From NCBI RefSeq assembly GCF_004217555.1, contig NZ_SHKW01000003.1, positions 164,187 to 228,186 on the forward strand: 64,000 bases of DNA, given 5' to 3'. Shown piece by piece: positions 1 to 7,815 of this stretch; the stretch's first letter is position 1, and each line of letters opens with the position of its first letter. This stretch comes from Edaphobacter modestus. Its GTDB lineage: Bacteria > Acidobacteriota > Terriglobia > Terriglobales > Acidobacteriaceae. The notes below the pieces were generated by a model. It had not been told where the DNA came from and did no database searches. It saw only the letters and a list, made by a program, of their open reading frames with translations. The translations under genes were made by a program, and so were the position numbers.

Positions 1-1823
1 GCGATTCGTGTTACGAAAATAATCCTAAGCTGAAGTTGCCATCGAAGGAGATACGACCGTGCCGCAAGATTGTGTTCACGGCTGCCGCCGAATTCGAGCA
101 TCAGTCCGTCAGCTTGTTGCCGAAGTTCTTCGAAATTTGTACTGATCGTTTCGCGAAGCCGGTATGCCTCTTCGATTGTTACGCCGGAGGCTTTGGAGAC
201 AGGCGTCATTAGTTTCGCGAGTAACCGCAGCGTAAATACGAACGAGCGCTGCATCGCGACCAGGGCCGACGCTCCCCAGAGTTGATCGAAGATCAACCAC
301 ATAGCAACGAGGCCCAAAAGGATACCGGCTACACGATCCCTCGCGACGGCAAGAGAGGTCTGAAATTTGTACTCCTGAAGATTATTCAAATAAAAAGCAA
401 CTGCAATCTGCATACCAAAGTAAGAGAGCCGTGGTCCTGAGGTTATGATCCATGCTGACAAGACGGACACCGCCACGAACAACATAAGAAATCCGGCGAT
501 AGAATCGAGGGCCGGCAACACGAAGACCTGTGCACCGAAGCCGATAAAAATCCCGCCTACGATCGCTCCGCCGAAGCGGAGTACCTGTTTCTGCCGTGAT
601 GCACCGATCGTCGTCAAAGCAGTTAAGAGACACGTTGTGACTGCTGTGCTGATGCCTTGCCACGCAACCAGGTTGTAGATCAGATAGCAAAAACCTGCCG
701 CGAGACCGCCCCGAATGCCAAACCGCACGTAAGAAGGGTTGGAGAATGCATCTGGAACAAAGAATGGGCTCGGCGTCTGCTCACAGGTCATTGGAGATTG
801 GTTCTCAGGTAGAGAATCGGAACCGCTCGTCACCTCGGCGATGAGTGACACCGTCTCCTCCATTTCCTGGAGCAGCGGAACTGTTGTAGCACGGGATTCC
901 TCCAGGGTCTCGAACCGGTGCGGAGTTTGCCGACTCAACAAGTCATGGGATAGCCCTTCGATTCGATCTGCAAGACGCCCAAGTCTGTGCAGATCTGTCT
1001 TCGAGAATTCTGTAGATAGGCCAGATAGATTCGCTCCAAGATCAACAAGCCTCCCCACCAATGCCACAACAGCCCCCATCTGCTGAGTTGATTCGGGGGA
1101 ATAGCTGGAGGAGCGCAGGAGATCACGCCGCATTCGCGAGGTTCCGAGTATTGCGAGCCGAATCAACTGGTGTTCGGCTGAAGGGGCCGCAACTCCTCTT
1201 GATGGGGAGCGGAGCCAAGATGCGGTGCTTTGCAGACGTTCGACCATGGCGCTGGTGAGACTATCCACGGGCCGTGATCGGGCATAAACAAATTCCATCA
1301 CTGTGGTGATGATGGTAGCGAAGGCAACTGCTCCAACCGCCCACAAGGTTTGAACGACCTTTTGTTCCGCAGAAATCCGACTATCCCAGAGGGGAATGGT
1401 GACGATAACCAAGTAGCCGAAATTAAACGCTGCCGAGTAGTTCGATACAGCTTTGAGAGCGAAGAAGATCAGAAACAGGGTTGCCAGGACCCAAAGAAGA
1501 CGAAGCATGGGTTCTCCGGAGAAGAACACTGCTCCTACGAGTGCATAAACAGCCGCAAATGAAAATGAGACAATCAAGTTCTTTGTGGCCTGGAGTGTCG
1601 CATGGGGGTGTTCACGCGAGAGAATCAGTGCGTAGACTGCGCCATACACTCCGAACGGGATCTGAAAGGTCATATTAATGACCATGACGATGCTCGCGGC
1701 AGAAACCATACGAACAACTAACGCCCCTCGGCCTGGATAGGGGGACAACTCTTCGCGCAACAAATCGCGCAACCAGGCTAGTGAATTGGGAAGAGGCGAT
1801 ATCGTGGAGGCAGCGGCGGCCAT
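1..1823 (-). CDS. FUSC/MdtO-like inner-membrane efflux protein (3' end outside window)
   Basis: The frame is open from the ATG at 1823 to the window edge (607 full codons, no stop), so only the C-terminus is missing. It starts one base after the stop of the HlyD adaptor gene. The protein has the duplicated layout of the fusaric-acid-resistance (FUSC) family. One hydrophobic block lies near residues 35-175 (for example VVRMVSAASIVMVINMTF), followed by a long hydrophilic region, then a second membrane block around 385-500 (GIRGGLAAGFCYLIYNLVAW) and a soluble tail. FUSC proteins such as MdtO and AaeB pump aromatic acids or similar small toxic molecules together with a HlyD adaptor and an outer-membrane factor, and both partners are encoded immediately upstream. 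The substrate is not known; aromatic acids are an inference from the family and from the catabolic genes nearby. Confidence 0.85.
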   Translation of the reverse strand, partial: MAAAASTISPLPNSLAWLRDLLREELSPYPGRGALVVRMVSAASIVMVINMTFQIPFGVYGAVYALILSREHPHATLQATKNLIVSFSFAAVYALVGAVFFSGEPMLRLLWVLATLFLIFFALKAVSNYSAAFNFGYLVIVTIPLWDSRISAEQKVVQTLWAVGAVAFATIITTVMEFVYARSRPVDSLTSAMVERLQSTASWLRSPSRGVAAPSAEHQLIRLAILGTSRMRRDLLRSSSYSPESTQQMGAVVALVGRLVDLGANLSGLSTEFSKTDLHRLGRLADRIEGLSHDLLSRQTPHRFETLEESRATTVPLLQEMEETVSLIAEVTSGSDSLPENQSPMTCEQTPSPFFVPDAFSNPSYVRFGIRGGLAAGFCYLIYNLVAWQGISTAVTTCLLTALTTIGASRQKQVLRFGGAIVGGIFIGFGAQVFVLPALDSIAGFLMLFVAVSVLSAWIITSGPRLSYFGMQIAVAFYLNNLQEYKFQTSLAVARDRVAGILLGLVAMWLIFDQLWGASALVAMQRSFVFTLRLLAKLMTPVSKASGVTIEEAYRLRETISTNFEELRQQADGLMLEFGGSREHNLAARSYLLRWQLQLRIIFVTRI

Positions 1824-1824
1824 T

Positions 1825-3042
1825 TCAGCGTCCATCCAGCGTAACGACCGCAGTTTCACCCACGCGAAAGATGTCTACTGGGGGATTCTCCACGCGCACC
1901 CGAACCGGATAACGGGCAGCGAGATGAACCCAATTCAGTGTCCGTTGCACATCCGGTAAGCCTGGACCGAAACGACCGACCACGTCGGGATCGGCGGTTA
2001 CGCCGTAGCCAATGCTATCGACTACGCCGTTGAACCTCTCATTGGGCCGCGACATCAGATATACGGACGCATGCATACCGGGCCGGATATGACGTAATTG
2101 TCCCTCGCGGAAGTTTGCAAGCGCCCACCAGGTACGTGCATCGATGAGTGTAAAAACCTGCGTGCCAACGTGTGCATACTGCCCTTCGGCAATCGTCAGA
2201 TTGGCGACGATCGCATCGAATGGCGCGTAAATCCGGCAATTGTCAAGGTTGTAGCGTGCATCCTTCACCGCTGCGGCCCGCTCGCCGCGCTGGTTCACCA
2301 AAGGATCGAGCGTGAGAACCGAGTGCAGCGTCTGTTGATGATGTGCGCGGCTTTCCTCAAGGGATGCCACGGAGCGCAGATACTGCGCATGGGCCGATTT
2401 CAAAGCAGCCTTTGCAACAAGTAACTGCGACTCTGCCTGTTTCAGCGATTGGGCCTCCGCCTCCTCGGAACTCCGCGCTCGGTCAACCTGATCTACCGTT
2501 ACAAATTGCTTTTCGAGCAATGGCTCCAGACGGTGCCGATTGTTGCTTGCGTATTGCCACTCAGCCTTTGCCTTGTCTACACCCCGCTCGGCATTGGAGA
2601 CGTCGGCCTGTGCCTGGTCAATTCCCGCCGCCCAATGACCCACATCGGCTTGAGCCGTGTCGATACCGGCGTGAGCGACAGAGACTTCGCTCACCTGGGC
2701 AGCAATTCTGCGCTGCTCATCCGAAATCTGACCTTCCAGTGACGATTGGGCGGATTCTGCCTTTTCCAAAGCGTACTGGTATGGACGCGGATCGACGACG
2801 TACAGGAGACCACCTTTCCTGACAAACTCGTTGTCGTGGACTTTGAGTTCGACGATGGGGCCCTCGACCTGAGGTGCAATGCCGATCAGGTTCGCGAAAA
2901 CTTCTGCGTCATCGGTACGCGGATGGTGCTCTGCTCGCCAGAACACGGCGGTGCCTAGTAATAGGGCGGCCAGAATGATCCCGACGCTCGCCCAACGTTC
3001 TGGCGAACGATGCGTAGGACCGGCAATATCGAATAGTGTCAT
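1825..3042 (-). CDS. HlyD/EmrA-type periplasmic adaptor (MdtN-like)
   Basis: A 405-residue membrane-fusion protein. There is one N-terminal transmembrane helix (about residues 19-36), then a split biotinyl-lipoyl domain (first half with VEGPIVELKVHDNEFVRKG, second half with CRIYAPFDAIVANLTIAEGQ). Between them is a long alpha-helical hairpin rich in Ala, Gln and Glu (about 90-240), and a beta-barrel domain follows. It joins the inner-membrane FUSC pump to the outer-membrane channel. The start is backed by an AAGGAG six bases upstream. It is preceded by the ytcA-like gene and followed by the FUSC gene with a one-base gap, so the set is a single transcription unit read right to left. Length is normal for MdtN/EmrA proteins. 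Confidence 0.92.
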   Translation of the reverse strand: MTLFDIAGPTHRSPERWASVGIILAALLLGTAVFWRAEHHPRTDDAEVFANLIGIAPQVEGPIVELKVHDNEFVRKGGLLYVVDPRPYQYALEKAESAQSSLEGQISDEQRRIAAQVSEVSVAHAGIDTAQADVGHWAAGIDQAQADVSNAERGVDKAKAEWQYASNNRHRLEPLLEKQFVTVDQVDRARSSEEAEAQSLKQAESQLLVAKAALKSAHAQYLRSVASLEESRAHHQQTLHSVLTLDPLVNQRGERAAAVKDARYNLDNCRIYAPFDAIVANLTIAEGQYAHVGTQVFTLIDARTWWALANFREGQLRHIRPGMHASVYLMSRPNERFNGVVDSIGYGVTADPDVVGRFGPGLPDVQRTLNWVHLAARYPVRVRVENPPVDIFRVGETAVVTLDGR

Positions 3043-3056
3043 CCCAACTCCTTAGA

Positions 3057-3314
3057 TCAAAAGAAAACGAGCCATATTGTGAAGGCATAGACGGCCCCAA
3101 GACAGGGATACGTAAGAAACGGAAAAGGAAGGTTGATCACGCGCCGCGTCAGAATCCAGTGTGTAAGAGTCGAGAAGATTGCCCCCAATGCAATGCACAA
3201 GAGCCATGCCGGAAATAGCGACCCCATCACGTCAACGGCCGGCGCCTGAGAGCAACCAAGGATCGTCATCAGAACTAGGGATATCGCTGCGGAAGTTCCA
3301 GTCTTGCGTATCAT
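3057..3314 (-). CDS. YtcA-like small lipoprotein
   Basis: An 85-residue protein with a lipoprotein signal (lipobox TILGC near residue 21), then the stretch PAVDVMGSLFPAWLLC and two membrane helices. This matches the architecture of Escherichia coli YtcA (91 residues: signal, Cys, SPAIPVIGAYYPGWFFC-type motif, two helices), which is encoded with mdtNOP. Its ATG overlaps the TGA of the outer-membrane factor gene (ATGA), so translation is probably coupled. GGAGG lies eight bases before the start. The molecular role of YtcA is unknown; its conserved position suggests an accessory part of FUSC pumps. Confidence 0.75.
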   Translation of the reverse strand: MIRKTGTSAAISLVLMTILGCSQAPAVDVMGSLFPAWLLCIALGAIFSTLTHWILTRRVINLPFPFLTYPCLGAVYAFTIWLVFF

Positions 3315-4672
3315 GGTTGGTGCCTCCCACTGGCTGGTTGAACGGAGTCAGCGGTTTGGAAGGAAAGGTCTGCGAGTGCGCCCAGCACCTGCGTGCGTGC
3401 AAGGACATCTGTCGATCTTGCCTGAGCCAAAGTTTTTTGTGCCTCGGTTACATCGAGCAGACTCCGGACTCCATAGTGATAGGACTGGATCGCTGCATCG
3501 TAAGACTGCGTAGCTGCGTCCAAGAGGGCCGCTGCAGCCTCCCGCTGGCGGAAGGCAGTTTTCAGATCGGAGTACGCAGTCCAGACGCCGTTTTCGATCT
3601 GATCTCGCGTGACCATCGCCTGCGCCCGCGCTGCTTGCACCTCGTGCTGGGCCTGCGCCAGAGTATGCTTTCGGGCACCTCCGTCGAAGACGGTCCAGCC
3701 CAAACTGAAGTTGATTTGTCCATCCAGACTTGCGGTGTGACCCCAGGGCATAGTCTGCTGCCTTGCATAGAGCGATTGAAGGTCGGGAGAAGTATGCATG
3801 CGAAGAGTAGGAAAGTATGCCGATTTTGCTTCTTTCACCCGTGCGTCCGCAGAGCGAATTTCAGCCACTTCTTTCAATAGGTCAGGACGCTGTTGTAACG
3901 CACGATCGATGGCCTGGTCGACAGACGACTCGATCCCCTCCGGAGTTGAGATTTGATCAATCGGCTGCACCGGTATTGTCTGCAACGGGGATGTCCCCAA
4001 CGCAGTTGCAAGATTTCCGCGAGCCACATCTTCGGCACCGATGGCCGCCTGCACGTTGTAAGCTGCCTCTGCAACCGCACTCCTGGCCTCCAGGACATCG
4101 GGCAGCGTTGCAAGCCCATTCTTCAAGGCGGATTCAGCTGCTTGTTGGACTGCGTTCGCATTTGCCAGGTTTGCACGAGCTGCCTCCTCCTGTCCGATAG
4201 CATTGAGCAACAGGTAGTAGGCCGTTTCGATCTTATAAATCACTCTCCGATGTGTGTCGTTGAAACTAAAATCAGACGCAAGTAGCCGCGCCTTGGCCTG
4301 ATCGATGCGACCAGAGCGTCCCCCGAAATCGAGGATTGTGTAATTCAAATCGAACGCCAGATCGGAGGATTGCACGACCTGCCGGTAAAAACTCGAAGTG
4401 AGGAATGCTTGCTGGCGGCTTGTTTGCGAGAGCGCCACGGCGACCAACGTTGGGTAGAGTTCACTGCGAGCGACGCCCAAGGCATCCGCCAGGGAACGGG
4501 CTCTTTCCCATGCGACGCGTGTCTCCGGATTGTGCGATTCGGCCAAATCGATCAACTCGGCAAGCGAACATGTGGACGCGGGGTTTACTGTAAAGTTCTC
4601 AGACGCAACCTGCTTTGCCTCGTCGCGTATGGAACTCTCCTGCGACGGGTGCCAGGAGAGGTTCGGAGACAT
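3311..4672 (-). CDS. TolC-family outer-membrane factor (MdtP-like)
   Basis: A 453-residue protein with two outer_membrane_efflux repeats. The first has SLAELIDLAESHNPETRVAWERARSLADALG, and the second ends in SYHYGVRSLLDVTEAQKTLAQAR. This is the outer-membrane channel of the pump encoded downstream. The ATG start is doubtful: the reading frame stays open upstream to a TAG at about 4898. Just before the ATG it encodes a lipobox-like segment (LVVGTLVVSC) behind basic residues, as expected for a lipidated outer-membrane factor, but no ATG, GTG or TTG starts it. An AGGAG lies at about 4796-4800. The 278-bp gap to the MaoC gene must hold the operon promoter; I see no clear operator there. Confidence 0.88.
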   Translation of the reverse strand: MSPNLSWHPSQESSIRDEAKQVASENFTVNPASTCSLAELIDLAESHNPETRVAWERARSLADALGVARSELYPTLVAVALSQTSRQQAFLTSSFYRQVVQSSDLAFDLNYTILDFGGRSGRIDQAKARLLASDFSFNDTHRRVIYKIETAYYLLLNAIGQEEAARANLANANAVQQAAESALKNGLATLPDVLEARSAVAEAAYNVQAAIGAEDVARGNLATALGTSPLQTIPVQPIDQISTPEGIESSVDQAIDRALQQRPDLLKEVAEIRSADARVKEAKSAYFPTLRMHTSPDLQSLYARQQTMPWGHTASLDGQINFSLGWTVFDGGARKHTLAQAQHEVQAARAQAMVTRDQIENGVWTAYSDLKTAFRQREAAAALLDAATQSYDAAIQSYHYGVRSLLDVTEAQKTLAQARSTDVLARTQVLGALADLSFQTADSVQPASGRHQP

Positions 4673-4950
4673 CGGGGCTGATTGGCACCACGTCAGACTG
4701 TGACAGGAGACGACCAGTGTCCCAACGACGAGGCACAGCCGCCTACGGTGCGGCCTCCAGAAGCGCAGCTGTGACCGGCAAGAGATATGAGTGTTCTCCT
4801 TATCTGAGCTTGGATCTACCGCTCTGGGCCGTTTTCTTGGACAAAGTCGACGCCTCTCAGAGATTCCTTCAGATTCGTAGAAAACTTCAGGTTGTTCCTA
4901 TCGGCGCCTGAGCAACTGACAAGCGCCGTCATACATGGGCTCGAAGTTAA

Positions 4951-5661
4951 TTAGGCGTGTCGGCGTAGAAGATACTTGTGTTCCCCAGAGAGCACTAGTT
5001 CACCGCGCTGGTTATGGATTGTTGCCCTCGTCGTCACCTGGCCGTTATCTCCCTGCGGGGTGAGGGCAACAATTTCGAGAGCAGAATAGAGCGTGTCTCC
5101 GGCATGTACTTCCTTGAGAAACTTGCAGGATGCCTCGGTAAACGCGATGAACACGTCTCCGATGTATTGAGGAAAGAGCGTTGCCCCGGGAGCCGTGAAC
5201 GCGAGGACCTGCAGGCCATGCACTACCGGGGCTATGTGTCCATGACGGCGCGCATACTCCACGTCGTAGTGAATCGGATGATTGTCAGCCGAAACGGACT
5301 GGAAAGCCGTGGCATGCGCATCGGTGAGTGTGCGGCTTGGTGCGCGAAAGATTTCGCCGACGCGCAGGTCGTCAAACGTTCGCGCAGGAACGACGGCGAA
5401 GTTGCTGGGATCGAAAGTCTGCGCGGTTTCCGGTATGTCTGTTGCCGAATGCATGTTGTCATCCTTTCCATTCTTGTTCTTAGAACGCTGGTCTTTCGTT
5501 GAGAGTGGCGTTGATGCCTGGCTATTCTTTGGCAGGCTTATGGCTGCTACAACTGCGGCAGCGCCAAAAATGACGTTGCGGCGGGATAAACAGCTCGATC
5601 CATCTTCGGAGTCAGGGGATATCCTTGATTCCACATCATTCGTTTGCGTCGGTATGTTCAT
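4951..5661 (-). CDS. MaoC-like hot-dog dehydratase with Tat-type leader
   Basis: 236 residues from the ATG at 5661, which has GGAGG eight bases upstream; an in-frame ATG at 5712 has weaker support. Residues 25-50 look like a twin-arginine leader (SRRNVIFGAAAVVAA followed by SQA). A linker follows, then a MaoC (R-hydratase) hot-dog domain: DLRVGEIFRAPSRTLTDAHATAFQSVSADNHPIHYDVEYARR, with the Asp-His hydratase pair expected in that stretch, and GHIAPVVHGL. A second ATG at 5454 also has a good ribosome site (AAGGA, eight bases) and would give a 167-residue cytosolic protein without the leader. MaoC proteins hydrate enoyl thioesters or related substrates in the cytosol, so a Tat leader is odd. 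The substrate is unknown. Confidence 0.8.
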   Translation of the reverse strand: MNIPTQTNDVESRISPDSEDGSSCLSRRNVIFGAAAVVAAISLPKNSQASTPLSTKDQRSKNKNGKDDNMHSATDIPETAQTFDPSNFAVVPARTFDDLRVGEIFRAPSRTLTDAHATAFQSVSADNHPIHYDVEYARRHGHIAPVVHGLQVLAFTAPGATLFPQYIGDVFIAFTEASCKFLKEVHAGDTLYSALEIVALTPQGDNGQVTTRATIHNQRGELVLSGEHKYLLRRHA

Positions 5662-5761
5662 AAGCGATTGCCTCCGTTGCGCCTTAGCCGGTGAAGCTGA
5701 GCGTTTGCACATAGTGCCGATACGATCACATGTTCTTGTATGCAGCGGTTTCTCATTGCAA

Positions 5762-6622
5762 TCACCCTTTCCAGCCTGCGAGGAAGTCGATCAGGAGACG
5801 ATTGATCCCCTCAGGCTTCTCCTCGTGAGGAAGATGCCCACATTCTGGAATGGCGTGAGTGACGAGATTGCTGGCTAGCTCCGCCCATACACGAGGCATA
5901 TCGAACATCTCGCCGACTAACTTAAAGTCACGCCCCCAAAGCGACATTACCGGGCAAGCGATCTTGACTGAAGCATCGGCGTTGTCCTGTGCGACATCGG
6001 AAGCGTTGGCACGATAATCTTCCATGGCACCTCGTATAGCGCCAGGTGCCCGATACGCTTTGACGTACGTCTCAAACGCTTCGCCCCGAATTTTCAATGG
6101 GTCAAAGCACCAGTCGGAGAAGAAGTGACGCAGCCAGATGTCCTCACGGCCAGTGATGAGTGCCTCAGGAAGGTCCGGAACCAGGTGAAAAAGGAAAAAC
6201 CAATATCCTTTCGCTTTTGCCGCGTCAAGTTCTCGACCGACGATTCGGGTTGGCACATTGTCCATCACGACCAGACGGTCGAGAACTTCCGGATGATCCT
6301 TGGCGAAGCGCGTCGCGACACGCGCCCCGCGATCATGCCCCACTAGCGCGATCTTCGGTAGGTTCAGTGCGCGCATCAACTCGCGTACATCCATTGCCAT
6401 CGTGCGCTTCTCATAGCCCGATGAAGGTTTGTCAGTCTCTCCGTATCCGCGAAGATCGGGCGCGATCACGTCGTACTCCTTCGCAAGTTCGGGAATCTGA
6501 TAACGCCATGCGTAATTTGTTTCGGGAAAACCATGCAATAAGACAACCGGAGGGCCATCTCCCGCCGTAAGGTAATGCTGGCGTATCCCATTCGCGCGTG
6601 TTGTTCGACTAGAGATTTTCAT
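5762..6622 (-). CDS. alpha/beta hydrolase, epoxide hydrolase / haloacetate dehalogenase type
   Basis: 286 residues from the ATG at 6622; an in-frame TTG at 6640 has a GAGG in front and is possible. The fold is seen in LLHGFPETNYAWRYQIP (oxyanion HGFP), VIAPDLRGYGETDKP, and the nucleophile elbow VGHDRGAR, where the nucleophile is Asp rather than Ser. The acid/base part is ECGHLPHEEKP near the C-terminus. Asp nucleophile plus DRGAR and YWFFLFH are typical of epoxide hydrolases and fluoroacetate-type dehalogenases; I cannot separate the two. A perfect TetR-type palindrome lies just upstream of the start (6641-6656), so the gene is probably repressed by the TetR encoded nearby or at 19751-20392. 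Confidence 0.85.
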   Translation of the reverse strand: MKISSRTTRANGIRQHYLTAGDGPPVVLLHGFPETNYAWRYQIPELAKEYDVIAPDLRGYGETDKPSSGYEKRTMAMDVRELMRALNLPKIALVGHDRGARVATRFAKDHPEVLDRLVVMDNVPTRIVGRELDAAKAKGYWFFLFHLVPDLPEALITGREDIWLRHFFSDWCFDPLKIRGEAFETYVKAYRAPGAIRGAMEDYRANASDVAQDNADASVKIACPVMSLWGRDFKLVGEMFDMPRVWAELASNLVTHAIPECGHLPHEEKPEGINRLLIDFLAGWKG

Positions 6623-6640
6623 GACAATGCGACTCAGCAA

Positions 6641-6656
6641 TCGAGGACATCCTCGA
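6641..6656. promoter_or_regulatory. TetR-type operator 1
   Basis: Palindrome TCGAGGACATCCTCGA (7-bp perfect arms). It sits one base upstream of the TTG alternative start of the alpha/beta hydrolase. The same TCGAGG-N4-CCTCGA pattern recurs at eight other places in the window, including both start regions of the tetR copies, which is why I call it a TetR-family operator. Confidence 0.7.
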
Positions 6657-6740
6657 CTTTATGAAGAAGACAATATGTCACTCAGCAACCCTTGATCCAT
6701 TACATGTTTATGTTGAGCTGATGGCGCAGATTTGTGGTTA
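6657..6740 (+). repeat. operator-flanking repeat, copy 1
   Basis: Directly follows operator 1. The shared sequence begins with CTTTATGAAGAAGACAATAT and continues through ATTACATGTTTATGT. It recurs inverted at 7546-7632 and directly at 19215-19310, always abutting a TCGAGG-N4-CCTCGA palindrome. It contains GACA/TGTC half-sites and no ORF; it is most likely a duplicated upstream promoter region. Confidence 0.7.
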
Positions 6741-6851
6741 AGAGCGGTTCGAATGAACCGCGCTTTGCACTGAGGGACGTGCGGCCCCCTCCGAGTTTCC
6801 CCGAACCGGGAGCAACTCAACGCTCACAGTGTTGTCGAGAAACGGGCTGCC

Positions 6852-7491
6852 TTACCGTTGCCTCTCTTTTGAAGACCGCTCGTCCTCGGACAAACGCTTC
6901 CCAGGTACAGCGTCAGGGCCTTCTTATATTCTGCGATGATCAGAAGCTTCTCCTTCGGACCTGCTTCCGCGTAGAGCGTTGTCATGCCTTTCACCATCTG
7001 GAGAGAGATGTTTGCGGCTAACATAGCCTTTTCGCTGGTGAGCGATGGGTCCTTCGCTCTAAAGGCGTTCGCGATAGCAACGCGCAAAGCCCTGCGCGCA
7101 GCCGGATCACGGGAAAACTGGATCGCGCGGCGTGTAACTGCAGATAAGCGGGACGTTCCCTTAGGAATTCGATAACGCGTTCCGGGAACGTCTCCGCAAA
7201 TGCGGCATGGGACAGTGTCTCCGCCTGTTCAATTAAAGGCTTCCAATAAGCCTCGACCTTCTGTGCGTATTGGTTCAAAAGAGCGAAGGCCATGGATTGC
7301 TGGTCTGGGAAATAGTGATAAAGCGTGCCAATCCCGGAACCGCTACGCTCGGCGATAGCAGTCATCGTTGTGGCCTCATAGCCGATCTCTGCGAAGAGCA
7401 CCGCTGCAACATCCAGAAAATTAGCAAGCCGCCGTGTTGCCCGCTCCTGCTGCGGCTCCACTCGGACAGAATTTGACACAGTCGAGAGCAT
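6852..7491 (-). pseudogene. tetR-family regulator, frameshifted copy
   Basis: Paralogue of the intact tetR at 19751-20392. The N-terminal helix-turn-helix is intact (AEIGYEATTMTAIAERSGSGIGTLYHYFPD). After RERPAYLQL, at about 7130, one base is missing relative to the paralogue. The frame is lost until the second part (AIANAFRAKDPSLTSEKAMLAANISLQMVKGM), which is readable in another frame. A second single-base deletion in a T run near 6905 (GTTTGTCC against GTTTTGTCC) spoils the C-terminus. The start codon lies inside an operator palindrome, as in the intact copy. The truncated 157-residue product keeps the DNA-binding domain and might still bind DNA, but lacks the dimerisation/ligand domain. 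Confidence 0.85.
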
Positions 7492-7530
7492 CCTCGCATT
7501 TTATGCTAATCAAGTTCGAGGGTGCCGTCG
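7482..7530. promoter_or_regulatory. TetR-type operators 2 and 3 (divergent control region)
   Basis: Two half-decayed palindromes about 30 bp apart: TCGAGAGCATCCTCG at 7482-7496, overlapping the tetR start codon, and a damaged TTCGAGGGTGCCGTCG at about 7514-7530. The arrangement equals the twin operators at 20382-20430 and 22064-22111. A TAAAAT box lies just upstream of the tetR start, so the regulator may be translated from a leaderless transcript. Confidence 0.6.
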
Positions 7531-7545
7531 CTTTCTGGAGCCGCA

Positions 7546-7632
7546 AATCTCCGCTTCAGCTCAACATCATGCTTGACATAAACATGTAATGGATCGACGG
7601 TGCCCAAATGACATATTGTCTTATTCACAAAG
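7546..7632 (-). repeat. operator-flanking repeat, copy 2 (inverted)
   Basis: Reverse-complement copy of the segments at 6657-6740 and 19215-19310, including the ACATAAACATGTAAT and ATGACATATTGTC stretches. It has been inserted between the damaged operator 3 and operator 4. The normal module (twin operators followed by the target gene, as at 20382-20447) is therefore interrupted here. Confidence 0.65.
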
Positions 7633-7648
7633 TCGAGGAAGTCCTCGA
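7633..7648. promoter_or_regulatory. TetR-type operator 4
   Basis: Perfect palindrome TCGAGGAAGTCCTCGA, 15 bases before the TTG of the truncated leader ORF at 7663 and about 165 bp upstream of poxB. It could put the poxB-maeA-porin-transporter-fumC block under TetR control. Confidence 0.65.
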
Positions 7649-7662
7649 TTGCGGGAGCTACA

Positions 7663-7725
7663 TTGAACTCGTTGGTTCTCGAACGGAAGAAAACCACAAC
7701 GCATCCAACGGGCGACCCAAAATAG
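7663..7725 (+). pseudogene. leader remnant of an isochorismatase-type gene
   Basis: TTG-initiated 20-codon ORF beginning MNSLVLERKKTT, preceded by GGGAGCTACA. It is a degenerate copy of the start of the genes at 20447 (MNSLNLEPKKTAL) and 22126 (MNSLNLDSKKTAL) and ends at a TAG. It marks a duplicated promoter plus 5' coding end whose original downstream gene is gone. Confidence 0.6.
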
Positions 7726-7815
7726 CCGCGAGCACATCAACGATCAAACAAGGCGACGACTTAGGGCGTCTCGGAGTGTGGTCGATTCGTAAAGGTTGTC
7801 GAGAAGGGAATAAAT

